Positions 1 to 7,275 of a stretch of DNA of 64,000 nt are shown here, piece after piece. The position numbers were made by a program, and so were the translations under genes. Below the pieces are notes generated by a model. It was given only the letters and a program-made list of their open reading frames with translations. It did not search any database and was not told the DNA's origin. The DNA lies in contig CAMJWT010000002.1 of the NCBI GenBank assembly GCA_946409545.1, positions 62,001 through 126,000 on the forward strand, read 5' to 3'. Positions within the stretch are counted from its first letter, which is position 1. Every line of letters starts with the position of its first letter. This DNA is from RUG12783 sp946409545 (GTDB lineage Bacteria > Bacillota_I > Bacilli_A > RF39 > UBA660).

Positions 1-545
1 TAGAAGGTTTTTATAATAGAGGTATAGTAAAAGGTTATCATGTTGATTCTGATAAAATGTTACAAGCGGTAACTATTTATGGATTAAATGAAGTATTAAA
101 TACTAATTTATCACATGAGGAGCTAGTAAGTATTTGTAATAAATTATCTATTAATATAGATACTTATATTACTAATAACCATGTTTACTTTAATCAAGAT
201 AATCAAATTGTTGATAGAAAAGAAAAAGTTGATGACATCTATTATCTTTTACTTAAATTACCAGATGGTTTTACACAAGAAGAATTAACAAGATATTTTA
301 TGAATGATGAATCTTTTACATTAGAACTTGATGAAGTAAAAAGATATAATTCATTAATATATATTAAAGAAGTATTAAAGAATAATGATGCAAGAGTAAT
401 AAGTACTAATGGTTTTAGTAATATTTTAGTAGCAAGTTTTAATGATGTTCATAAAAGATTTAATGCATCAAAAGAATTAAGTTTTTGTGAATCGCGTAAA
501 CTTACGAAAGGTAATAGTTGCTCATTTATAAAATGTTACAAATAA
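1..545 (+). CDS. C-terminal part of an unknown protein (5' end outside window)
   Basis: The frame is open back to the window edge: codons from base 3 encode EGFYNRGIVKGYHVDSDK before the first ATG at 57, so this is the tail of a longer gene and not a gene starting at 57. About 180 residues are visible, rich in Asn, Ile and acidic residues, with no signal peptide or membrane segment and a basic, Cys-containing end (SFCESRKLTKGNSCSFIKCYK region). I do not recognise the family. The stop codon lies inside the left arm of an intrinsic terminator. Confidence 0.7.
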   Translation, partial: EGFYNRGIVKGYHVDSDKMLQAVTIYGLNEVLNTNLSHEELVSICNKLSINIDTYITNNHVYFNQDNQIVDRKEKVDDIYYLLLKLPDGFTQEELTRYFMNDESFTLELDEVKRYNSLIYIKEVLKNNDARVISTNGFSNILVASFNDVHKRFNASKELSFCESRKLTKGNSCSFIKCYK

Positions 546-572
546 AAGTGAAGTTATTCACTTTTATTTTTT
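544..572 (+). terminator. intrinsic terminator
   Basis: Perfect 9-bp stem AAAAGTGAA / TTCACTTTT (544-552 with 557-565), 4-nt loop, then a T-rich tail. It ends the partial gene at the window start. Confidence 0.85.
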
Positions 573-585
573 AGGAAGTGATAAG

Positions 586-1314
586 ATGAATTATGAAAAT
601 AAAGTTGTTCTAGTAACAGGAGCAAGTAAAGGAATTGGTAGGGCTTTAATTACTTTTTTTGCAAGTAAGAAAGCAAATATTATAATGACTTATAATAATA
701 GTTTAGAATTGTCAAAAAAAGTCAAGAGAGAATTAGAGGATGTCTACCATGTAAAGGTATCTAATTATCATTTAGACTTGTCAAATGAAGAAGATATTAA
801 AGAGTTATATAAGAGTATTAAAGAAGAATATGGACACCTTGATATTCTTATTAACAATGCAGCTTTATCTATCGATAATGATATTGACAATCTAACTAAA
901 GAAGATTTCATGAAAGTATTAGAAGTTAACACTGTTGGTACATTTTTAATGATTAAATACATGTCTAAATTAATGAATAAAGATTCTTATATTTTTAATA
1001 TTTCAAGCACAGATGGTATTGATACAGGAAGTATATTAAGTATTAATTATAATGTTTCAAAAGCCGGCATTAATAATATGACAGAGACTCTATCAAGAGT
1101 TATTGAACCAAAAATAATTACAATATGTCCTAATTGGGTAGATACTGAAAGTATTCATGAAATGAATCAAGAGTATCTAACTAAGGAAATGAAAAGAATT
1201 AATCAAGTTAAATTAATTAAAAAAGAAAAAATCGTAGAGGTTATCGATGATGTTCTTAACAATGAAGTAGTTAGTGGTAGTATAATAAGAATAGATGGTG
1301 ATATAAATGAATGA
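586..1314 (+). CDS. short-chain dehydrogenase/reductase (SDR family)
   Basis: 242 residues, the usual size of a classical SDR. The Rossmann motif TGASKGIG is at residues 11-18 and NNAA at 90-93. The tetrad is complete: N114, S140, Y155 and K159 in the order YNVSK. These features predict a cytosolic NAD(P)H-dependent oxidoreductase of the FabG/3-oxoacyl reductase type, but the substrate cannot be read from sequence. An AGGA ribosome site precedes the ATG. The gene overlaps the next start by 8 bases (ATGAATGATGA), so the two are probably translationally coupled. It ends in TGA, which shows TGA is a stop codon here. It is not near fab genes, so a fatty-acid role is not implied. Confidence 0.88.
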   Translation: MNYENKVVLVTGASKGIGRALITFFASKKANIIMTYNNSLELSKKVKRELEDVYHVKVSNYHLDLSNEEDIKELYKSIKEEYGHLDILINNAALSIDNDIDNLTKEDFMKVLEVNTVGTFLMIKYMSKLMNKDSYIFNISSTDGIDTGSILSINYNVSKAGINNMTETLSRVIEPKIITICPNWVDTESIHEMNQEYLTKEMKRINQVKLIKKEKIVEVIDDVLNNEVVSGSIIRIDGDINE

Positions 1315-2530
1315 TGAATTAATAAAAGAAGTTGATTTATTAATTAAAGATCAAATTGATAAAGCAAATATAATAGAAACATATTATAGTAAAAAGGTAT
1401 TAAATGCTTTTCGAAATAATAATTTATCAGAAACAGATTTTTATGGAACAACAGGTTATGGTTATAATGATTTAGGAAGAGATAAAATAGATAATATCTT
1501 TGCCGAAGTATTAGACTCTGAAAAAGCTCTTGTTCGTAGTCAATTTATATCAGGTACACATGCTCTTACAGTTACTTTCTTTGGACTACTTCGACCAGGT
1601 GATTTATTATTATCTATTAGTGGTAAACCATATGATACATTAGATGAAGTAATTGGTTTTATTGATAATCCTAGTTCTTTAAAATCATTTGGTATTAAGT
1701 ATGATCAAATTGATTTAGTTAATAATGATTTTGATTATGAAAAGATTAAAGAATATCTTTCTAACAATAAAGTAAAAGTTATTGAAATACAAAGAAGTAA
1801 AGGTTATTCAACAAGAAGTAGTATCACAATTGATAAGATAGAGAAAGTAACAAAATTAATTAAATCAATTAATAAAGATGTTATTATTATGGTTGATAAT
1901 TGTTACTGTGAAATGGTAGAAGAGAAAACACCAACATCTGTTGGCTGTGATATTATGGTAGGATCATTAATCAAGAATTTGGGAGCTGGTATGGCACCTA
2001 ATGGAGCTTATGTAGCAGGTAAATCTAATTTAGTTGATCTTGTTGCAGAACGTCTAACTGTACCTGGTCAAGGAGCAGAAGTTGGACCTAGTTTAGGTAT
2101 TAATAAACAAATATTATTAGGACTTTATTTAGCACCTAGTGTAGTTTGTAGTAGTATTAAAACGGCAATCTTTACGTCATGTTTACTTGAAAAGTTAGGA
2201 TTAAATGTTGAGCCTAAATATAATGATAATCGTTGTGATATTGTTCAAAATATTATTTTTAACGATAAAGATAAATTAATAAAATATGTAGAAGGTATTC
2301 AAGAGATGAGTGCCATTGATTCTAACGCAAGACCAATTCCAACTGATATGCCAGGTTATACAGATCAAGTTATTATGGCAAGTGGTAGTTTCACTCAAGG
2401 TAGTTCTATTGAAATAAGTTGTGATGGACCAATAAGAGAACCTTATATCGCTTATCAACAAGGATCTTTAACTTATACATATGGACGTTTGGCAGTAATA
2501 AATGCCGTGGAGCACATGAATGAAAACTAA
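1307..2530 (+). CDS. PLP-dependent methionine gamma-lyase-like protein (YnbB/aluminium resistance family)
   Basis: 407 residues of a fold-type I PLP enzyme. The FYGTTGYGYNDLGRD segment (about 45-59) and the RSQFISGTHAL segment (about 77-87) are hallmarks of the family called methionine gamma-lyase family or aluminium resistance protein (Bacillus YnbB). D197 in VDNCYCE and K223 in SLIKN fit the PLP-contacting Asp and the Schiff-base Lys. The family's real substrate is poorly known. It overlaps the SDR gene upstream and the pseudouridine synthase downstream, so the three form one operon. Confidence 0.88.
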   Translation: MNDELIKEVDLLIKDQIDKANIIETYYSKKVLNAFRNNNLSETDFYGTTGYGYNDLGRDKIDNIFAEVLDSEKALVRSQFISGTHALTVTFFGLLRPGDLLLSISGKPYDTLDEVIGFIDNPSSLKSFGIKYDQIDLVNNDFDYEKIKEYLSNNKVKVIEIQRSKGYSTRSSITIDKIEKVTKLIKSINKDVIIMVDNCYCEMVEEKTPTSVGCDIMVGSLIKNLGAGMAPNGAYVAGKSNLVDLVAERLTVPGQGAEVGPSLGINKQILLGLYLAPSVVCSSIKTAIFTSCLLEKLGLNVEPKYNDNRCDIVQNIIFNDKDKLIKYVEGIQEMSAIDSNARPIPTDMPGYTDQVIMASGSFTQGSSIEISCDGPIREPYIAYQQGSLTYTYGRLAVINAVEHMNEN

Positions 2531-3176
2531 AAAGATGGATATTGTCTATGAAGACAAAGATTTAATTGTTATTAATAAACCAGCTCACTTACTTACTATT
2601 AGTACGGATAATGAAAAAGAAAAAACATTATTTCATCAAGTAATGTTATATGAAAAAAGAAAAAATAAAAATAATAAAGTATTTATTGTTCATCGACTAG
2701 ATAAAGATACTAGTGGTTTAGTTGTTTTTGCTAAAAGTGAAATTTTAAAAAGAAAACTTCAAAATAATTGGGAAAAGACAAGAAGAGGTTATGTTGCTGT
2801 ACTTAATAATCATTTACCTAAAGAAAGAGGTACTGTTAAATCATATTTAAAGGAGACAAAAACGTTATTAGTTTATAGTACTAATGATAAAAGCGGTGAT
2901 CTTGCAATAACTGATTATCAAGAAATTAGTCATAATAAGAAATATACTTTAGTTAAAATAAATCTTAAAACAGGTCGAAAGAATCAAATAAGAGTTCACA
3001 TGAATGATTTAGGTTGTCCTATCTTAGGAGATAAAAAATATGGTGGTATTAAAACAGATCCATTAAGAAGATTATGTTTATACGCTAATTATCTTGAATT
3101 TATTAATCCACTTAATAATAAAAAAATGGTCTTTCAATTAGAAATACCAAAAGAATTTTTAGATATTATTAAATAA
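2520..3176 (+). CDS. RluA-family pseudouridine synthase
   Basis: 218 residues without an S4 domain. The catalytic block is HRLDKDTSGL, with D61 the predicted nucleophile. The C-terminal TGRKNQIRVHMNDLGCPILGD region matches the RluA/RluC/RluD RNA-binding and uridine pocket. It isomerises specific uridines in rRNA or tRNA; the target site is not predictable here. It starts 11 bases inside the preceding gene, with GTGGAG upstream as ribosome site, and ends in a strong terminator. Confidence 0.9.
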   Translation: MKTKKMDIVYEDKDLIVINKPAHLLTISTDNEKEKTLFHQVMLYEKRKNKNNKVFIVHRLDKDTSGLVVFAKSEILKRKLQNNWEKTRRGYVAVLNNHLPKERGTVKSYLKETKTLLVYSTNDKSGDLAITDYQEISHNKKYTLVKINLKTGRKNQIRVHMNDLGCPILGDKKYGGIKTDPLRRLCLYANYLEFINPLNNKKMVFQLEIPKEFLDIIK

Positions 3177-3206
3177 ACATCTACACTGTTGTAGATGTTT
3201 TTCTTT
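3175..3206 (+). terminator. intrinsic terminator
   Basis: Perfect 11-bp stem AAACATCTACA / TGTAGATGTTT (3175-3185 with 3190-3200), loop CTGT, then a T-rich tract. It ends the SDR/YnbB/RluA operon. Confidence 0.92.
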
Positions 3207-3223
3207 ATTTTTTTGTTGTTTTG

Positions 3224-3232
3224 TGGTATAAT
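3224..3232 (+). promoter_or_regulatory. extended -10 promoter
   Basis: TGGTATAAT, an extended -10 (TGn plus TATAAT). No good -35 is visible because the preceding terminator tail occupies that position. It lies 23 bases before the ATG at 3256. Confidence 0.6.
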
Positions 3233-3255
3233 ATAGCCGTTTTTTGGGGGGAAGT

Positions 3256-3513
3256 ATGAAAAAGTTGAAAATTAGCATTAATGACGTTGAAAAAGAATGT
3301 GATGTCTTATATACTTTTAAATCTCATAGTACAAGAAATTATTATTTAATTTGTACTGATAATACATATAATAATGATACTTTAAATGTTTATTCTTTTA
3401 TATATTATCCAAATGATAAAAGTAAAGGATTAGAAAAAATAACTAATAAAGAAGATTGGGACGAAGTAGAAGAGTTTATTAGCTTAGTAGGAGTTACTAA
3501 TGAGTTTTGTTAA
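3256..3513 (+). CDS. DUF1292-like small protein
   Basis: 85 residues from ATG 3256, preceded by a G-run ribosome site (GGGGGGAAG). An in-frame TTG at 3244 falls before or inside that site and is unlikely to be the start. The acidic alpha/beta layout, with a YSFIYYPN strand in the middle and an EDWDEVEEFISLV tail, resembles DUF1292 proteins (Bacillus YrzB type), small cytosolic proteins of unknown function. Its last 14 bases overlap the following zincin gene. Confidence 0.6.
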   Translation: MKKLKISINDVEKECDVLYTFKSHSTRNYYLICTDNTYNNDTLNVYSFIYYPNDKSKGLEKITNKEDWDEVEEFISLVGVTNEFC

Positions 3514-4462
3514 TGTATTATTAATATTACTAGCTACTAAAGTTGGAATTAGTTCTATTAAAAAATACATTATTCGTCCAAATAAATTAAAAATGGAATT
3601 AATTAAGTATTCTAATACAGATATGGTTAAAGTAGTTGATTTACCTGATGAATTATATGAAGGTAATGATCTTGATGTTAAAGAAAATGAAGTATATAAG
3701 AAAATATATAATCAATTTTGTGAAGTAATAGAATCTAAAATACCTAGAGAAGATTTAGATAATTATTATCGTAACTTCAAAACTTTAAAAGAAGAAAAAA
3801 CACCTACAGATTATATGTTAAAGTACTTAAGAAAAGGTCAAATTATTGGTGGTACATATAATTTAAAAAATAATACTATTGATTTAGAGACAATGGTTTT
3901 ATCCAAAGTAATAAATTCAATTTGTCATGAATTATTACATGCAGCAACAACAAGGGTAGATAAAGAAAATGGTGTTATTTACTCTGGTTTATCTCAAATG
4001 TTTATCAATAAAGAAGATGAAAAGAAGAATGAAGTATATGGTATTGGTATTAATGAAGGATTAACTCAATATTATGCTAATAAATTCTTTGATCCTAATC
4101 ATGAGTTAACACCTGCTTATAGTATTTACGAAGAAGAACAAATGATTGCTAAGACTCTTGAAAAAATCGTTGGAGAAGAAAAACTACAATCTTTCTATTT
4201 TAGATCAGATTTAAAGGGTTTCGTTACAGAACTTCAAAAGTATGCATCAAAAGAAGATATATATAAGTTCATTAATTATACCGATGTCCTTTTCTATTAT
4301 TCACGTGATAAAAAATTAAAATTTAGAGAATTGGATGAAGTTAAGAAATTTATAAATATGTTCTTAATTAAAGCTTATAATAATTCTTTAAAAGATAAAA
4401 ATGAGGGACTTACTTTGTTTAATCATTTAGGAAGATTTGATTTACCATATAAAACTAGATAA
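3500..4462 (+). CDS. membrane-anchored zincin-like metalloprotease
   Basis: 320 residues. A hydrophobic N-terminus (residues 2-20) is followed by a soluble domain. HELLH at 143-147 is an HExxH zinc motif, and INEGLTQYY at about 184-192 supplies a likely third ligand (E186), the layout of gluzincins. These features predict a zinc peptidase whose cellular side is unclear. AGGAG precedes ATG 3500, and the gene overlaps the DUF1292-like gene by 14 bases, so they are translationally coupled. I know no named family for it. The zinc motif is seen directly; peptidase activity is inferred. Confidence 0.7.
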   Translation: MSFVNVLLILLATKVGISSIKKYIIRPNKLKMELIKYSNTDMVKVVDLPDELYEGNDLDVKENEVYKKIYNQFCEVIESKIPREDLDNYYRNFKTLKEEKTPTDYMLKYLRKGQIIGGTYNLKNNTIDLETMVLSKVINSICHELLHAATTRVDKENGVIYSGLSQMFINKEDEKKNEVYGIGINEGLTQYYANKFFDPNHELTPAYSIYEEEQMIAKTLEKIVGEEKLQSFYFRSDLKGFVTELQKYASKEDIYKFINYTDVLFYYSRDKKLKFRELDEVKKFINMFLIKAYNNSLKDKNEGLTLFNHLGRFDLPYKTR

Positions 4463-4473
4463 TTAAAGAAAAG

Positions 4474-4500
4474 TATCCACAATTTTGTGGATATTTTTTT
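4474..4500 (+). terminator. intrinsic terminator
   Basis: 8-bp stem TATCCACA / TGTGGATA (4474-4481 with 4486-4493), then a run of T. The TATCCACA arm resembles a DnaA box but is explained by the hairpin. Confidence 0.85.
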
Positions 4501-4514
4501 ATACATAAATGTTA

Positions 4515-4520
4515 TATAAT
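4515..4520 (+). promoter_or_regulatory. -10 element
   Basis: TATAAT 23 bases before ATG 4544, directly downstream of a terminator. No convincing -35 is seen. Confidence 0.5.
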
Positions 4521-4543
4521 ATATAGTAGGAAGAAGGAATAAA

Positions 4544-5080
4544 ATGTTTATTGTAGGAATTATTATTATATGTGTTGTTGGAACCTTACTTCATTTTACT
4601 TATGAATTATCACATCATAATAAAATAGTTGGAATTTTTTCAGCTGTTAATGAAAGTACATGGGAACATATTAAGATATGTATGACACCAACCTTATTAT
4701 GGAGTATTTATGAAATTAGTGAAGTGGGATTTAGTGGTAATTTTATTTTTGCTAAAGCTATGTCATTATTAACTATTATATTATTAATACCAATATTTTT
4801 TTATAGTTATACAATTTTTACTAAAAAATCCATTCTTTTTATTGATGTAATATGTTTTTATATAACAGTTACTTGTTCACAATTAGTTTATCGCTATATT
4901 ATTAATTTAATTAATTTCAATAAAATATTTGTATATATTAGTATTACTTTAATTATTATTGAATTATTTTTATATTTCTTTTTAACTTATCATGCCCCTA
5001 AGAACTTTTTATTCAAAGATCCCATTACGAAAAAATATGGAATAGAAGGTCATCCTTGTAATCATCATCATGAACATTAG
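4544..5080 (+). CDS. DUF6512-like integral membrane protein
   Basis: 178 residues with about five hydrophobic segments (roughly 2-18, 48-66, 70-90, 100-122 and 132-150). The block GTLLHFTYELSHHN followed by AVNESTWEHIK is what I recognise from the uncharacterised DUF6512 membrane family. The C-terminus is His-rich (HPCNHHHEH) and could bind metal, which is inference. AGGAAGAAGG precedes the ATG. It is transcribed alone between two terminators. Confidence 0.6.
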   Translation: MFIVGIIIICVVGTLLHFTYELSHHNKIVGIFSAVNESTWEHIKICMTPTLLWSIYEISEVGFSGNFIFAKAMSLLTIILLIPIFFYSYTIFTKKSILFIDVICFYITVTCSQLVYRYIINLINFNKIFVYISITLIIIELFLYFFLTYHAPKNFLFKDPITKKYGIEGHPCNHHHEH

Positions 5081-5086
5081 TAAAAT

Positions 5087-5110
5087 AACAGGTTAAAACC
5101 TGTTTTTATA
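5087..5110 (+). terminator. intrinsic terminator
   Basis: AACAGGT / ACCTGTT stem with a TAAA loop and a short T tract. The tail runs directly into the next promoter. Confidence 0.8.
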
Positions 5111-5111
5111 T

Positions 5112-5119
5112 GTTATAAT
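5112..5119 (+). promoter_or_regulatory. extended -10 promoter fused to terminator
   Basis: The 19-nt string TGTTTTTATATGTTATAAT (5101-5119) joins terminator tail and extended -10. The identical string recurs at 28362-28380. TATAAT ends only 15 bases before the ATG at 5135. Confidence 0.6.
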
Positions 5120-5134
5120 TTTGTTGAGGTTTTT

Positions 5135-5749
5135 ATGAAAAAATACATTATTTTTGATGCAGACAGGACACTAGTAGATAGTTGTGATGCCGTATCCCTT
5201 AGTTTGCAAGAAGCAATTGAAAATGTTCTAGGAATAAAAATAGATATAGATGAATTAAGAAGTTTAACATCTCTACCAAGTAATCAATATTTTAAACTTT
5301 TGCATATTGAGGGGGAAAATGTTGATTTAATAAATAAAGAATGGGAAAACACTTATCGAAAATATGAAACAAAATGTTTTCCAGGGTTAAAAGAAATAAT
5401 AAAAGATTTATCTAATAAAGGTTATATTATTGGAATTATTACATCAAGAAGGGATATCGAATATCATGAACTTGATAATGAATTAGAAGATATTAAAGAT
5501 TATATTAAAATTGTTGTTACATCAGATTTAGTTGATTCACCAAAACCTAATAATGATAGTATGACTTATTTATGTAATAAAATGAATTGTACTAGCGATG
5601 AAGTAATATATATTGGTGATAGTAAGTCCGATATGGAATTTGCTAAAAATAGTAATTGTGATTTTATCCCTGCATGTTGGGATAATAAAGTATTAGTTAA
5701 TGAAGAAAAAGCCTGCTTAAAACCAACTGATATATTAAAATATTTATAG
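5135..5749 (+). CDS. HAD-superfamily phosphatase (Gph/phosphoglycolate phosphatase-like)
   Basis: 204 residues. The HAD motifs are in order: DADRT (D8 nucleophile, D10 acid/base) at 8-12, a helical cap, ITSRR for motif II, K in DSPKP for motif III, and YIGDSKSDMEFA for motif IV. The N-terminal cap and size fit HAD-IA phosphatases acting on small phosphorylated metabolites. A GAGG ribosome site lies just upstream. The following lipoprotein gene starts 8 bases after the stop. Confidence 0.85.
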   Translation: MKKYIIFDADRTLVDSCDAVSLSLQEAIENVLGIKIDIDELRSLTSLPSNQYFKLLHIEGENVDLINKEWENTYRKYETKCFPGLKEIIKDLSNKGYIIGIITSRRDIEYHELDNELEDIKDYIKIVVTSDLVDSPKPNNDSMTYLCNKMNCTSDEVIYIGDSKSDMEFAKNSNCDFIPACWDNKVLVNEEKACLKPTDILKYL

Positions 5750-5757
5750 GAGTTTTT

Positions 5758-6189
5758 ATGAAGAGAATATTTGTAAGTTTATTAATAATTTTTAGTTTAT
5801 TTTGTGTAGCATGTAAAAAGAGTGAGAAGATAATTGAAGTTACTAAACCAGATGTACAAGATACCAATAAATATAATATTTATTTAGAAAGAGATGGTAG
5901 AATTATATATTTATCTAGTAATTTAAAAGAAGTTAATTATAAAGGTGAAACTTTAAAAGATTATATTTCTAAAACATATCAAACAATGGATGATAGTCTT
6001 AAAAGTATAACAGATTTAATGGAACATGAATCAACTGTACGTGATGGTGGTACTAATATTTATCGTTCTGAAAAATATGATTTAACGATTATAATGTGTA
6101 ATAGAATTAAGCCTGATGATGCTAGTAATCGAGATGTTTATTTAGGTGATTATAAGTTAGAATTTAATAATAATATGTGTGGTAGATAG
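5758..6189 (+). CDS. small putative lipoprotein
   Basis: 143 residues: a short basic N-terminus, a hydrophobic stretch and a lipobox-like FCVAC with C19 as the modified residue (Cys at -3 is unusual). The mature part is charged with a few Cys, and no family is recognised. AGGAG sits 6 bases before the ATG. It is co-transcribed with the HAD phosphatase and ended by a strong terminator. Confidence 0.65.
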   Translation: MKRIFVSLLIIFSLFCVACKKSEKIIEVTKPDVQDTNKYNIYLERDGRIIYLSSNLKEVNYKGETLKDYISKTYQTMDDSLKSITDLMEHESTVRDGGTNIYRSEKYDLTIIMCNRIKPDDASNRDVYLGDYKLEFNNNMCGR

Positions 6190-6191
6190 TT

Positions 6192-6222
6192 AAAAAGGAA
6201 TGATTTTATCATTCCTTTTTTT
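6192..6222 (+). terminator. intrinsic terminator
   Basis: 12-bp stem AAAAAGGAATGA / TCATTCCTTTTT (6192-6203 with 6209-6220), 5-nt loop and T run. Confidence 0.9.
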
Positions 6223-6262
6223 TATTAAATAATGTCGGTTGATTTTTCTTTTGTTTTTAATA

Positions 6263-6271
6263 TGTTATAAT
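6263..6271 (+). promoter_or_regulatory. extended -10 promoter of the WXG100 cassette
   Basis: TGTTATAAT 30 bases before ATG 6302. No further promoter or terminator is seen until after 10042, so the whole cassette is probably one transcript. Confidence 0.55.
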
Positions 6272-6301
6272 ATTTTTAGTGAAAATAAGTTAGGTGTTAA
6301 T

Positions 6302-6607
6302 ATGGGTAAAGTTAATTTAAATGTTGATATTGCTAGTCTTGATACAACAAAGAAAATAATGGAAAGTAAATATAGTGAATTGCTAGAGATGTTTAATACT
6401 TTTAAAAACATGATTGAAGATACCAAAAACGTATATGATACTGAAAGTGCAACTTTGTATCGAGAAATGGGATCATTGTATTTAGAAATGGGTGTTAAAT
6501 ATTTAAATAATAGTATGAAGCCTTATATTGATTCTATAGATGATATTAAAGATATATATGCAGATTCATATAATAAGTTTTCAAATTCTGTTAATGGTGG
6601 TGAATAA
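6302..6607 (+). CDS. ESAT-6-like helical protein (probable T7SS substrate or chaperone)
   Basis: 101 residues from ATG 6302, which has AGGTG upstream; an upstream in-frame start at 6239 lies before the promoter. It is almost entirely helical with two long amphipathic segments (about 12-48 and 55-97). The segment VYDTESATLYREM sits where WXG100 proteins carry their WxG turn but lacks Trp and Gly. Size and position beside a true WxG protein suggest an ESX-type pair or an effector-targeting helper. No catalytic residues are seen. The function is inferred from context. Confidence 0.6.
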   Translation: MGKVNLNVDIASLDTTKKIMESKYSELLEMFNTFKNMIEDTKNVYDTESATLYREMGSLYLEMGVKYLNNSMKPYIDSIDDIKDIYADSYNKFSNSVNGGE

Positions 6608-6608
6608 G

Positions 6609-6926
6609 ATGCCAAAAGTATATTTAGATGAACTAGAAGAAGAAGGAACTAGATTAGTTAATTATTCTAAAAATGATATTAATGAAAAGATAAATGAACT
6701 ATCAAAAGCGACAAGTAATTTTGTATGGAATGGGCCAGGTTATCAAGCTTATATAACGGAATATAATTCTAAAATAAAAATGATTCAGAAGATAAATAAT
6801 AATTTAACTAAAATCGCTTCATATTTAATAGATGCTAAAGAAGGATATAGTGATACTAATAGTCAAATTAACAGTAAATATGAAGAATTATTAGATGAGT
6901 ATGAGGAGTTAAAAAATGAGTTGTAA
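6609..6926 (+). CDS. WXG100 family (ESAT-6-like) protein
   Basis: 105 residues from ATG 6609, one base after the preceding stop. The centre reads FVWNGPGYQAYITEY, a WxG turn (W-N-G) between two long helices, followed by a regular heptad-like helix. This is the diagnostic layout of WXG100 proteins exported by type VII secretion as helical-hairpin dimers. The last residues overlap the next start by 11 bases. No EssC/FtsK-type secretion ATPase is present in this window, so the machinery would have to be elsewhere. Confidence 0.78.
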   Translation: MPKVYLDELEEEGTRLVNYSKNDINEKINELSKATSNFVWNGPGYQAYITEYNSKIKMIQKINNNLTKIASYLIDAKEGYSDTNSQINSKYEELLDEYEELKNEL

Positions 6927-7275
6927 TAAAAATGAAGGATGTAAATATATATATTCAAATGAATATCCTACTGAAAAAAGTAGTATCGATTCTGCAATTG
7001 ATGAAGTTACAACCCAAATAAGTGAAACTTCTACAACATTAAAAGAATTATTTATACCGGATGATTATTTAGGAAATAAACTTAAAACTAAATTAGAAAA
7101 ATTATGTCTTGATTTAGATACAGATAATAACAATTTATTATTAGAAAAAGGTAATATCGATACCTTTATTAATGAAAAAATTGAAGAACATCATCGTCAT
7201 TATGATGACTGGGTAAGAAATCAAGAATTATTAAGACAAAAGAGCAATGAAGAGAGTGAAGGTGAAGAGAAGTGA
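6916..7275 (+). CDS. small helical protein of the WXG100 cassette
   Basis: 119 residues, acidic and helical, with Cys3 and Cys9 near the start and a strongly charged C-terminal helix (KIEEHHRHYDDW). No family is recognised. It overlaps the WXG100 gene (stop 6926) and its TGA overlaps the GTG start of the large effector, so its translation is coupled on both sides. A chaperone or adaptor for the effector is a reasonable guess from position only. Confidence 0.6.
   Translation: MSCNKNEGCKYIYSNEYPTEKSSIDSAIDEVTTQISETSTTLKELFIPDDYLGNKLKTKLEKLCLDLDTDNNNLLLEKGNIDTFINEKIEEHHRHYDDWVRNQELLRQKSNEESEGEEK

Noticed and set aside
4474..4493. TATCCACA considered as a DnaA box
   Set aside because: It is one arm of a perfect terminator hairpin; the same applies to the TATCCAC arm at 44786-44792.
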